A stretch of DNA of 10,521 bases from Xanthobacteraceae bacterium (GTDB lineage Bacteria; Pseudomonadota; Alphaproteobacteria; Rhizobiales; Xanthobacteraceae): positions 1 through 10,521 of the forward strand of contig JASHYD010000508.1 of assembly GCA_030043175.1 (NCBI GenBank). The letters run 5' to 3'. Position numbers and translations under genes: made by a program. Positions 1-6,472 of the stretch are shown here, one piece after another; positions within the stretch are counted from its first letter, which is position 1, and every line of letters begins with the position of its first letter. The notes beneath the pieces were generated by a model, which saw only the letters and a program-made list of their open reading frames with translations, was not told the DNA's origin and ran no database searches.

Positions 1-1
1 C

Positions 2-208
2 GAGTTCACGCGACAAAGCGATGAGGAAAATAAAATCTATTACGAGCCGCGCTGCATCGAAGGAAACTATGCCCTGCCGGGGATGTTGCGCGGCGCGCGC
101 ATGGAGGAGACCGCCTTTGCAGAGGGACGCGGTCCTAATCCTGCAACAAAAGACGAAACCATCGGCAATTCCGGCGTTGCGGAGGATCCGCTAGAGATAC
201 CGCGCTAA
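2..208 (+). CDS. C-terminal end of an uncharacterised soil-bacterial protein (5' end outside window)
   Basis: The frame is open from the left edge and ends at a TAA at 206-208, leaving 68 residues. The stretch IYYEPRCIEGNYALPGMLRG followed by ARMEE is familiar to me from the extreme C-terminus of a widespread family of proteins of unknown function in Proteobacteria, Acidobacteria and Planctomycetes, where it usually reads YEYACHEGNYGLPGIL and then a short Glu/Ala-rich tail. Family members are normally several hundred residues and often exported, so most of this gene lies outside the window. The last 30 or so residues (GRGPNPATKDETIGNS and onward) are polar and look disordered. No function can be assigned. 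Identity to the family is from memory of the motif, not from a search. Confidence 0.72.
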   Translation, partial: EFTRQSDEENKIYYEPRCIEGNYALPGMLRGARMEETAFAEGRGPNPATKDETIGNSGVAEDPLEIPR

Positions 209-481
209 CGATGATCCGTTGATGGCCATCCGCGACAAGGTGGCCACATGGGGTGAACAAACTCCGCGCGCTGTGCCCGCATGGCGGTGCTTCAGGCCCG
301 CATCATTCAGCCGCGCACTGGCCTGCGATTTGATACGGGCCAGCCGGGCTGGCTTGCCGGCAAGGAATTTGTTGCGGACTACACGGAGTTCATCATCGGA
401 CCGGCCCCAACCAGGTTACCGGGCTTTCCGCCTGCAGGTCATCTCCCTGCAAAAGTTCTGGCCGACCACGAATGGTTCGTA
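209..481. other. Intergenic stretch without a recognisable gene
   Basis: This region lies between the end of the partial gene at the left edge and the 3' end of the minus-strand glycosyltransferase. Reading frames open across it on the plus strand (219-593 and 281-706) give Arg/Pro/Ser-rich products without a recognisable fold, and both run antisense into the glycosyltransferase gene. I see no RNA gene, hairpin with a T-run, or repeat. Confidence 0.5.
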
Positions 482-1054
482 CTATCTGCGCGCTCCACTG
501 CGCAGCATCAGGATGCGCCTGCGCCCGATGCGGGCAAGCAGATCCGCTTCCGGATCAGGCGCCGCCTCGCGATGGCCGCCGATCTCCTTGTAAAGCCGGG
601 CATCGATCAGGAGGCCCTGATCGGGATGGGCTCGCCGGAACAGCTCGAACTTGAGCAGCGCCAGCGCCTCGAAGATCACCGGATGGGTGGACCGAACGGA
701 TATTGATCTGCGAAACACGGCAGCGATTTCCGCGCCGCTCGGCCCGGCTTCCTCGATGAAACGAGCCGTCTCTTCGAGCCAGGTCACCTCGAGCACAGTG
801 CCGGCGCGCAAGAACATCAGCCACGGTCCGCGGGCCGCCGCCGCGGCCCGATTGAGCCGGCCGCCGAGCGGCGTCGAGGAGGCCGCGACCGCGCAGCCCG
901 CCGCATCCGCGAGCTTAAGCGTTGCGTCGGTCGAACCACCATCCACGATCGTCACCTCGCGCACGACGCCGCTCACGGCGCCGGGTACCAGCATGGCCAG
1001 CGTGGGTACCAGCATGCGTTCGCTGTTCATGGTTGGAATGATGACACTGAGCAT
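482..1054 (-). CDS. Family 2 (GT-A fold) glycosyltransferase, small cytosolic type
   Basis: The 190-residue product starts MLSVIIPTMNSE, the usual first beta-strand and nucleotide-binding segment of family 2 glycosyltransferases. This is followed by TIVDGGSTDAT (about residues 36-46), the conserved VDGGSxDxT motif that binds the nucleotide part of an NDP-sugar. The middle part, PWLMFLRAGTVLEVTWLEE (about 76-94), sits where the metal-binding DxD (often LHADT) is expected, but the aspartates are missing. The C-terminal part carries QGLLIDARLYKEIGGH (about 143-158) and DPEADLLARIGRRR (about 163-176), which match the usual acceptor-side region (GGF/H...ED.DL.RR). It resembles the short rSAM/selenodomain-associated group. 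There is no membrane segment. The substrate is unknown. No strong Shine-Dalgarno sequence precedes the ATG at 1054, but no better start exists, because the methionine fits the family's N-terminus exactly. It is transcribed alone; a terminator lies upstream at 1267-1291. Confidence 0.85.
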   Translation of the reverse strand: MLSVIIPTMNSERMLVPTLAMLVPGAVSGVVREVTIVDGGSTDATLKLADAAGCAVAASSTPLGGRLNRAAAAARGPWLMFLRAGTVLEVTWLEETARFIEEAGPSGAEIAAVFRRSISVRSTHPVIFEALALLKFELFRRAHPDQGLLIDARLYKEIGGHREAAPDPEADLLARIGRRRILMLRSGARR

Positions 1055-1266
1055 TGAGGGCGACTTGATAATCCGGTCCGGCCGAGTCCGGGTCGGTGTC
1101 GATCGGCAACGGGATACAGCTTCGCTGTAGCATCTCGCCCCGCTTTGTGAAAGCTTGAGCTGCGCTCGCTCATCATGAGAACGCCTCGTTAATTCAATGT
1201 GTTAGGCAGCAATGCGCTGACCGGCGTCCGGAAAGTGTGCCGGTTCGCGCATTGGCGGGACAGGCG

Positions 1267-1291
1267 AAAAAGGCAGGCGCGCGGCGCCTGC
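1267..1291 (-). terminator. Rho-independent terminator, minus strand
   Basis: On the minus strand a perfect 8-bp GC-rich stem (GCAGGCGC / GCGCCTGC, bases 1273-1280 and 1284-1291) closes a 3-base loop and is followed after one C by five T's (bases 1271-1267). This is a classic intrinsic terminator. It lies between the remains of the ligase gene and the start of the glycosyltransferase, both on the minus strand. It probably ended the ligase transcript and separates the two units. Confidence 0.72.
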
Positions 1292-1332
1292 ACTTCCAGC
1301 GAGGGATGCCATCCTGCCGCACACTCGCAGCG

Positions 1333-1759
1333 TCACTGCCCGTACGCCTCGCGTCGGCGGCCGCGGCAGCGCGGCCTTGCGGTCGAAGAATGGATCATAT
1401 CCTCTCCGTCATGCTCGATGAGGTCGAAGGGATAGAGGATTGCGGTATCGGCAGCCTCTTTGCTGCGCAACTCTTCAAACCGTGACAAGCCGTCAGGCCC
1501 GAGCACAACCGCCTCGGCATCGATCGTGAAACTCTCGGCCTCGATCTGCTCCGCAGCAGCCGCGATCGCCGCCAGTCGCGCGCTCCAATCATTTGCATTG
1601 CGGCTGTGAAGCCGCACCGCGGCGCCATCCCGGCATAGGATCATTCGGTACCGTCGTGCTTGATTTCATAGACCCAGCAAGAGCCGGACGGCGGTCTTGA
1701 TGCCAGGACCGGCTGGGCCGGGATCGGCTGAACCCTGTCGGAAGGCGCTTAATCCTCAT
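1333..1759 (-). pseudogene. Remnant of an ATP-dependent DNA ligase gene (LigD-type ligase domain)
   Basis: Three minus-strand frames joined end to end spell the N-terminal third of an ATP-dependent DNA ligase. The pieces are LPTGF (1730-1744), then QPIPAQPVLASRPPSGS and WVYEIKHDG (1650-1730), then RMILCRDGAAVRLHSRN through EAVVLGPDGLSRFEELR and YPFDLIEHDGEDM (1396-1647), and finally PFFDRKAAL (about 1367-1393). KHDG is nucleotidyltransferase motif I, whose lysine is adenylated. The first frameshift is at about 1730. The second is at 1650, where one missing base splits the expected KHDGYRM. The third is at about 1394. The expected IDGEAV reads IDAEAV. After RKAAL the similarity ends: the rest of the adenylation domain and the OB-fold domain are gone, leaving roughly 125 of about 300 expected codons. 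The longest single frame (1333-1644) is intact enough to be called as a 103-residue protein, but it lacks the catalytic lysine. The original start is uncertain; ATGs exist at 1757-1759 and 1805-1807, neither with a good ribosome binding site. Confidence 0.85.
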
Positions 1760-1840
1760 GGCTTCGCGGGGCACGAGAAATGGGCGCGCCGACGCTAGCC
1801 GCAGCATCCGGCAAGCCCGGGACCGGCCCGAAGCAAAAAT

Positions 1841-1855
1841 GTTCTTGTTTTGTTC
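1841..1855. promoter_or_regulatory. Putative LexA (SOS) box, alphaproteobacterial type
   Basis: GTTCTTGTTTTGTTC is a perfect GTTC-N7-GTTC direct repeat, the operator recognised by LexA in Rhizobiales, Rhodobacterales and Caulobacter. It ends 23 bases before the preferred ATG of the radical SAM gene and lies about 80 bases upstream of the divergent ligase remnant, in an AT-rich patch within GC-rich DNA. With eight fixed bases, a match by chance in roughly 100 bases of upstream sequence has a probability of about 0.003. LexA control is therefore likely but not shown. Polarity relative to the two divergent genes cannot be decided, because the box could serve both. Confidence 0.65.
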
Positions 1856-1878
1856 GAAACGATGAGCTAAAAAGAATC

Positions 1879-3123
1879 ATGTCGCATCAAGCTGCTGTTC
1901 GCCGTCGCCTGCCGGAGCCCCCTTCCTACCGTCCCTCGCAAGTGGACGAAGGTATATCGATTTACCGTCGCCAGCTTGCGGGGGAGGGTGGAAGGGCGGC
2001 GGCACGCGTGACGCGGGAGCGCGAGGCCGAGCCGCTCGACCCGGCTGTCAAGGCAGACGTCGATCCGGCGCGCCGACACGGTCGGGGTGCTCAGACGAAT
2101 GCCACCGGCAGGTTTGAACCACGCGTTCAGGTCGCGTTCGATGACGGTTGGCAGTCAATCGAGGATCTTGCGCCGTTCAAGACCGAGGTCGCAATTGATA
2201 CGGCTCGCAAGGTCATCACCCGCAACACGTCGCCGGACATCCCGTTCGATCGTTCGATCAACCCTTATCGCGGCTGCGAGCACGGCTGCATCTACTGCTA
2301 CGCCAGACCAACCCACGCCTTTCTGGGCTTGTCGCCCGGTCTCGATTTCGAATCTAAACTCTATATGAAGCCTGACGCGCCGGAGCTCCTTGAACGCGAG
2401 CTCTCGGCGCGCAGCTATACGCCGCGGCTCATCGCGATTGGCACCAACACTGACGCCTATCAGCCGATCGAGCGGCGCTACGCAATCATGCGGCGCGTCC
2501 TGGAGGTGCTCGAGCGTGCCGGACACCCGGTCGGGATCGTGACCAAATCGCACCTCGTGACCCGCGACATCGACATTCTCTCCAGAATGGCGAGCCGCAA
2601 GTTGGTGCGGGTCGGCATTTCGGTGACCACGCTCGACCCCAAGCTTGCTCGCACCATGGAGCCGCGCGCCGCGACGCCGGTCCGTCGGCTCGACGCGTTG
2701 CGTGCACTCGCCGCAGCCGGCGTTCCAACCACTGTGATGGTGGCGCCCGTCATCCCCGCCATCAACGACGCGGAGATCGAGCGCATACTGGAAGCGGCAG
2801 CCGCCTGTGGGGCGGAAGCGGCCGGCTACGTGCTGCTGCGGCTGCCGCTTGAGGTGCGCGACCTGTTCCGCGAGTGGCTGCAGGCCAATTTCCCCGACCG
2901 TGAACGCCACGTTTTTGCGCTGATTCGCCAGACGCGTGGCGGCAAGGACTATGACGCGACTTTCGGCAAGCGCATGACGGGCGGCGGTCCCTATGCGTGG
3001 ATGATCGGCAAACGCTTCGAGACCGCATGCGCCCGCCTTGGGCTCAACGCGCACAAGACGGAATTGACGACCGAGCATTTCAAGCCCCCCCGGCCTGCGA
3101 GCGAGCAATTGAGCTTGCTCTGA
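1879..3123 (+). CDS. PA0069-family radical SAM protein (SplB-like, COG1533)
   Basis: From ATG 1879 the product has 414 residues. It carries the radical SAM cluster motif CEHGCIYCYARPTH with Cys133, Cys137 and Cys140 (CX3CX2C), which binds a [4Fe-4S] cluster and S-adenosylmethionine. Other typical family segments follow: LIAIGTNTDAYQPIERRY and GIVTKSHLVTRDIDIL (strands of the partial TIM barrel), ISVTTLDPKLARTMEPRAA, VMVAPVIPAIND and AGYVLLRLPLEV. The tail is YDATFGKRMTGGGPYAWMI. The family is related to spore photoproduct lyase by fold, but its substrate is unknown. An upstream in-frame ATG at 1780 would add 33 residues that lie over the LexA-like box and look non-coding, so I prefer 1879, which gives the usual MSHQAAVRRR basic start; the ribosome binding site there is weak (AAAAAGAA). 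Residues 15-85 are polar and probably flexible. The gene stands alone, divergent from a DNA ligase remnant and behind a putative SOS box, which hints at a role in DNA damage. Confidence 0.93.
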   Translation: MSHQAAVRRRLPEPPSYRPSQVDEGISIYRRQLAGEGGRAAARVTREREAEPLDPAVKADVDPARRHGRGAQTNATGRFEPRVQVAFDDGWQSIEDLAPFKTEVAIDTARKVITRNTSPDIPFDRSINPYRGCEHGCIYCYARPTHAFLGLSPGLDFESKLYMKPDAPELLERELSARSYTPRLIAIGTNTDAYQPIERRYAIMRRVLEVLERAGHPVGIVTKSHLVTRDIDILSRMASRKLVRVGISVTTLDPKLARTMEPRAATPVRRLDALRALAAAGVPTTVMVAPVIPAINDAEIERILEAAAACGAEAAGYVLLRLPLEVRDLFREWLQANFPDRERHVFALIRQTRGGKDYDATFGKRMTGGGPYAWMIGKRFETACARLGLNAHKTELTTEHFKPPRPASEQLSLL

Positions 3124-3124
3124 G

Positions 3125-3162
3125 GCTACGCGAACGGGCTGTGTTCCCCCCCAACGCGTAGC
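3125..3162. repeat. Long-stem inverted repeat just after the radical SAM gene
   Basis: GCTACGCG at 3125-3132 is matched by CGCGTAGC at 3155-3162, a perfect 8-bp stem with a 22-base loop that could fold further by G-run/C-run pairing. It starts two bases after the stop codon, where a transcript-ending or transcript-stabilising hairpin is expected, but no T-run follows on either strand. A Rho-independent terminator is therefore not supported. Further C-rich/G-rich palindromic sequence follows at about 3178-3215. Confidence 0.45.
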
Positions 3163-3280
3163 AATTCGCATTGGCGCGGCCGCCCTTCCCCCTCCCGCAA
3201 AGGCGGAGAAGGACGGACGCGGCCCGTGCGATTGGCCTGCCCGGAGGGCAAGGTCAGCAAGGATGCGCTTTCGCTCCGCC

Positions 3281-3673
3281 TCAGGGCTTGGCAATGTGCC
3301 AAACGTTTCCGCGATTATCCCCTTCGACGTCGCCCGGCTTCTTGTCGTCCTTCCAGAAATAGAGCGGCTTGCCCTTGTAAGCCCACTGCTTACTGCCGTC
3401 ATCGCGTGTGACCACGGTCCAGTTGCCCGCGTCCTTGGCGTCTCCGGAAACCATCAGAGGCGGCCAATTGGTCGCGCACTGGGCGTTGCAAGTGGACTTG
3501 TTGGGTGCGGTGTCCCGGTCAAGAGTATAGAGCGTCATGCCTTTGGCATCCACCAGCACCTGGCCCTTCGACGTATCGCCGAGCTTGGCGGGTTCGGCGG
3601 TTTGGGCGAGCGCAAATGTGGTGCCGAGCGATAGCAAGGTGCCGGCAATCGCCGCAGCGAAGATCTGCTTCAT
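3281..3673 (-). CDS. Secreted COG4315-type repeat protein of unknown function
   Basis: The 130-residue product begins with a Sec signal peptide (MKQIFAAAIAGTLLSLG, cleavage probably after ALA at residue 23) and lacks a lipobox cysteine. The mature part holds two copies of the 'secreted repeat of unknown function' (PF03640, COG4315). Copy one reads VLVDAKGMTLYTLDRDT, followed by STCNAQCATNWPPL with a likely disulfide pair. Copy two reads KQWAYKGKPLYFWKDD, followed by KPGDVEGDN and the family's WHIAKP end. Such proteins are small periplasmic or surface proteins; no reaction is established. The start at 3671-3673 is fixed by a strong Shine-Dalgarno sequence (AGGGAGG) and by the signal peptide. 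The open frame extends 118 codons further upstream, but that part is Pro/Gly/Ser-rich palindromic DNA and not protein. Between this start and the next gene lies a hairpin at 3702-3721 in the presumed leader. Confidence 0.9.
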   Translation of the reverse strand: MKQIFAAAIAGTLLSLGTTFALAQTAEPAKLGDTSKGQVLVDAKGMTLYTLDRDTAPNKSTCNAQCATNWPPLMVSGDAKDAGNWTVVTRDDGSKQWAYKGKPLYFWKDDKKPGDVEGDNRGNVWHIAKP

Positions 3674-3994
3674 AATGGAACCTCCCTGATTTTCCTTGGG
3701 GGAGCGCCGAAGAAGGCGCTCGGGATGGCTTTTGGGGCACAGGCCCCCTCCCGACCCTCCCCCGCCTACCGGGGAAAGTAAAGGAGGCGCGCATGGTGCA
3801 ACAAAACAACTAGGTTGCAAAGCCGGCTCTTTAACCACCCCACCCGCAATCTCCGACGGAGGCTGCTGGCTCGGGCGATCGGCGACTGGTGCTTTGCAGG
3901 GATGTCGCGGGGCTTGTCCCGGCGACGCCGAACTTTTAGGCACTGAGCCGGGATACGACGGGGCGGTGCGGCCACGAGCGTCAGGCGTTCTAAG
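3674..3994. other. Palindrome-rich divergent intergenic region
   Basis: This 321-base stretch separates the divergent secreted-protein and YfhO-like genes and holds several palindromes. GAGCGCC/GGCGCTC (3702-3708, 3715-3721) has a 6-base loop. CCCCG-CCTAC-CGGGG lies near 3763-3777, within a C-rich block. TGCAAC/GTTGCA lies at 3797-3802 and 3814-3819. An imperfect GTCGC-GGG...CCC-GGCGAC hairpin occurs around 3904-3927. The C-rich block and the GGGGCTTGTCCCGG element look like the short palindromic repeats scattered between genes in rhizobia. I could not place a convincing -35/-10 promoter on either strand. A six-codon frame with a consensus ribosome binding site lies at 3793-3813. Confidence 0.5.
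3702..3721. repeat. Inverted repeat in the leader of the secreted-protein gene
   Basis: GAGCGCC (3702-3708) and GGCGCTC (3715-3721) form a perfect 7-bp stem around the loop GAAGAA. On the minus strand it would sit about 30 bases before the start codon at 3673, upstream of the ribosome binding site. It could be a leader hairpin or part of a palindromic repeat. No T-run follows directly on either strand. Confidence 0.45.
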
Positions 3995-6472
3995 ATGACT
4001 GGAATCCATTTCAAGATGCTGCTTCAACGCTTGGGATCGCCTCGGCGAACCTTCGCGTTGTCGGTGTCTCTCTACGCTGCGGCATTCGTGATCCTGTCAT
4101 GGCCGTGGCTTTCCGGTAAGGTAACGATCCCTTGGGATGCCAAGGCTCAGTTCCAGCCCGAATTGCAATTCCTCGCATCCTCGCTCGCGCGCGGCGACTC
4201 ACCGTTCTGGACTCCGAACGTGTTCGCGGGCTGGCCGCAGATCGCGGATCCGCAATCGCTGATCTTCTCGCCGCTGCACTTTGCCCTTGCGGCGTTTGAT
4301 GCCACGCCCAGCTTTCGTGAAGCCGATTTCGTTACCTTCGCCTATCTGTTCTGCGGTGGCCTGGCGCTAATGCTGTTCTTCCGTGACCGCGGCTGGCACC
4401 CCGCCGGCGCTGCGGTTGCGGCATTGATTTTTGCATTCGGCGGCTCGGCGTCATCGCGCCTGCAGCACACCAGCGAGATCATCAGCCTCTCCTACGTGCC
4501 GATCGCCTTGTGGCTGCTCGCGAGCACCTTGGAGCGCGCATCATGGCGCATCGGCTTTGCGGCCGGCGTCGTGATCGCTCTCCTCGCCATTGGACGCGAT
4601 CAGGTCGCACTGCTCGGGCTTTACGTGCTCGCCCTTTACGTCATCGTCTGGTGGCTCGATGGCAAGGGCCGGCTCGCGCGCTTGCGAAGCATGGCGCTTC
4701 CGCTTGCGGTCTGCGCCATCACGGCGGCCCTCATCGCAGCCATTCCCTTGGTGCTGTCCGCCCTGCTCGCCGCTGACAGCAACCGACCGATGATAGGCCT
4801 GGAGCATGCCGAGCGTGGCTCGCTCCATCCGGCCCTGCTGCTGATGCTGGCGTTTGCCGACCTGTTCGGCGCTGCCGATCCGAACGTCGACTTCTGGGGT
4901 CCACCTAGCCTCGCGTGGGACGCCGCAATGAAGCCGAGCGGTCTTGCTCTCGCACAGAACATGGGCGAGATCTATTGCGGCATTCTGGCGGTCGTGCTGA
5001 TTGTTGGCGCGGGGCTTGGACGCAGCCTGCTGTGGGCGCGCGAAATCCGCTTCTTCCCCATCGCGCTCGCACTTGTTCTGCTTTATGCGCTCGGCTGGTA
5101 TACGCCGGCATTCCGACTGATCTATGAGGTGCTGCCCGGCGTCGACCTGTTCCGCCGGCCGGCGGATGCCACCTTCATCATCGGGCTGTTGATCGCGATC
5201 GCGGCCGGCTATCTCGTCCATCGCGTCATCTCCGGCAGCGCGCCGCAGCCGCGCTGGTTCTATGGGATCGATATCGCAACCCTCGGCGTGCTGGCTGCGT
5301 TCGCCATCGCGTTGGCGCATAAGGCTGACCGCCTCGATGTCGCCGTGTTGCCCATCACCACCGGTGTTGTCTTCGCAGCGAGTGCGATTGCGCTCCTCGG
5401 TTTGGTGCGGCATGTTGCGGCGGCGAGCCCGATATTTGCGTCCGTGTTGCTTCTCGGCTTCACCACGTTCGATCTCGCTTGGAACAACGCACCAAACGAA
5501 TCGACCGGGCTGCCGCCGTCACGCTATGACGCGCTCCGCCCGCAAACCAACAATGCGACCGTCGCGCTCATCAAGGCGAAGCTTGCCGAGACCTCGGGCC
5601 CCGATCGCCGCGACCGCGTCGAATTGATCGGCATCGCGTATCACTGGCCAAACTTGGCGCTGGCTCAAGGCTTCGACCACCTGTTTGGGCACAATCCCCT
5701 GCGCCTGCGCGACTTCGCGCTCGCCACCGGCGTCGGCGACACTGTCGCCGAACCCGTGCAGCGCCCCTTCGCACCGCTGTTTCCGTCCTACCGCTCGACC
5801 ATGGCCAACCTGTGCGGCGTGCGCTTCATCGCCACCGGCGTGCCCGTCGAACAGATTGACACCTCGCTCCACGCCGGCGACCTCAACTTCGTTGCGCGCA
5901 CCGAGGACGCCTATGTGTATGAGAACCCGCGCGCGCTGCCCCGCGTCATGGTCGTGCCGGACTACCAGATTGCTGATTTCAATGATTTGATCCGTGACGG
6001 CTGGCCCAATATCGATCCGCGCCGCACCGTGCTGTTGGAGCGGCCGCCCCCGACGTTGCGGCGCTCGGCGCCCGCGCTCCCCGCGGAGAGGAATGAGGGG
6101 GCCAGCAGCGCACGTATTCTTCGCTACGCGAACACCGAGGTTGATCTCGAGGTGAACGCGCCGAACGGCGGCTTTCTGGTCCTCAACGATGCCTGGCACC
6201 CGTGGTGGCGGGCCGAGGTCGACGGCCGGCCGGCTGAGATTCTCAGAGCCAACGTGCTGTTCCGCGCCGTAGCGGTTAGCCCGGGGACGCATCGCGTGCA
6301 TTTCGCATTCGAGCCGCTGCGGGGAGCATGGGGGGAGTTGAAGGAGAAGGTTGCACAGGCAAAGGCCGGCGCGGTGACAAGCGTGCGCAGGATGCCTCAG
6401 CGTGTGGGCTTCTTCAGCCAATCACCAAGCGCTGTTCGCTCCGTCACTCCACCGAAAGATTGGCGGCCTTGA
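3995..6472 (+). CDS. YfhO-like polytopic membrane protein (probable GT-C-type glycosyltransferase)
   Basis: The 825-residue product has about 12-14 hydrophobic segments in its first 500 residues (for example 19-39, 114-130, 164-180, 186-201, 205-221, 233-260, 326-344, 352-369, 392-412, 424-441, 448-471, 478-494), followed by a soluble domain of about 300 residues. The first outer loop carries WPWLSGKVTIPWDAKAQFQP, with Asp48 at the place where GT-C enzymes keep a catalytic or metal-binding acid. NVFAGWPQIADPQSLIFSPL (75-94) is typical of YfhO-like proteins (PF09586), as is GVDLFRRPADATF (382-394). The C-terminal domain ends with the family's hallmark FLVLNDAWHPWWRAEVDG followed by RVHFAFEP (about 726-774). 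YfhO of Bacillus takes part in glycosylation of cell-surface polymer using a lipid-linked sugar; the substrate here is unknown. Two nearby starts (3995, 4016) both lack a strong ribosome binding site. The last 50 residues are low-complexity and overlap the convergent neighbour, so the tail may be an extension. Confidence 0.85.
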   Translation: MTGIHFKMLLQRLGSPRRTFALSVSLYAAAFVILSWPWLSGKVTIPWDAKAQFQPELQFLASSLARGDSPFWTPNVFAGWPQIADPQSLIFSPLHFALAAFDATPSFREADFVTFAYLFCGGLALMLFFRDRGWHPAGAAVAALIFAFGGSASSRLQHTSEIISLSYVPIALWLLASTLERASWRIGFAAGVVIALLAIGRDQVALLGLYVLALYVIVWWLDGKGRLARLRSMALPLAVCAITAALIAAIPLVLSALLAADSNRPMIGLEHAERGSLHPALLLMLAFADLFGAADPNVDFWGPPSLAWDAAMKPSGLALAQNMGEIYCGILAVVLIVGAGLGRSLLWAREIRFFPIALALVLLYALGWYTPAFRLIYEVLPGVDLFRRPADATFIIGLLIAIAAGYLVHRVISGSAPQPRWFYGIDIATLGVLAAFAIALAHKADRLDVAVLPITTGVVFAASAIALLGLVRHVAAASPIFASVLLLGFTTFDLAWNNAPNESTGLPPSRYDALRPQTNNATVALIKAKLAETSGPDRRDRVELIGIAYHWPNLALAQGFDHLFGHNPLRLRDFALATGVGDTVAEPVQRPFAPLFPSYRSTMANLCGVRFIATGVPVEQIDTSLHAGDLNFVARTEDAYVYENPRALPRVMVVPDYQIADFNDLIRDGWPNIDPRRTVLLERPPPTLRRSAPALPAERNEGASSARILRYANTEVDLEVNAPNGGFLVLNDAWHPWWRAEVDGRPAEILRANVLFRAVAVSPGTHRVHFAFEPLRGAWGELKEKVAQAKAGAVTSVRRMPQRVGFFSQSPSAVRSVTPPKDWRP

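Noticed and set aside
1115..1129. TACAGC-TTC-GCTGTA palindrome upstream of the glycosyltransferase gene
   Set aside because: The stem is only 6 bp, with no T-run and no match to an operator I know; it is too weak to call a regulatory site.
651..1130. A 159-residue plus-strand frame
   Set aside because: It is antisense to the glycosyltransferase gene; the Ser/Thr/Ala-rich product is typical of a reverse shadow.
2155..3402. A 415-residue open frame on the minus strand
   Set aside because: It lies antisense to the radical SAM gene, its Arg/Ala/Gly-rich product has no recognisable motif, and such frames are common opposite GC-rich genes.
3674..4027. N-terminal extension of the secreted COG4315-type protein to 4027
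   Set aside because: The extension is palindromic, Pro/Gly-rich intergenic sequence. The internal start at 3673 has a strong ribosome binding site and a proper signal peptide.
4541..6421. Long minus-strand frames (4541-5413 and 5519-6421)
   Set aside because: Both are antisense to the YfhO-like gene, which has clear family motifs; their products are Arg/Gln/His-rich without a fold.
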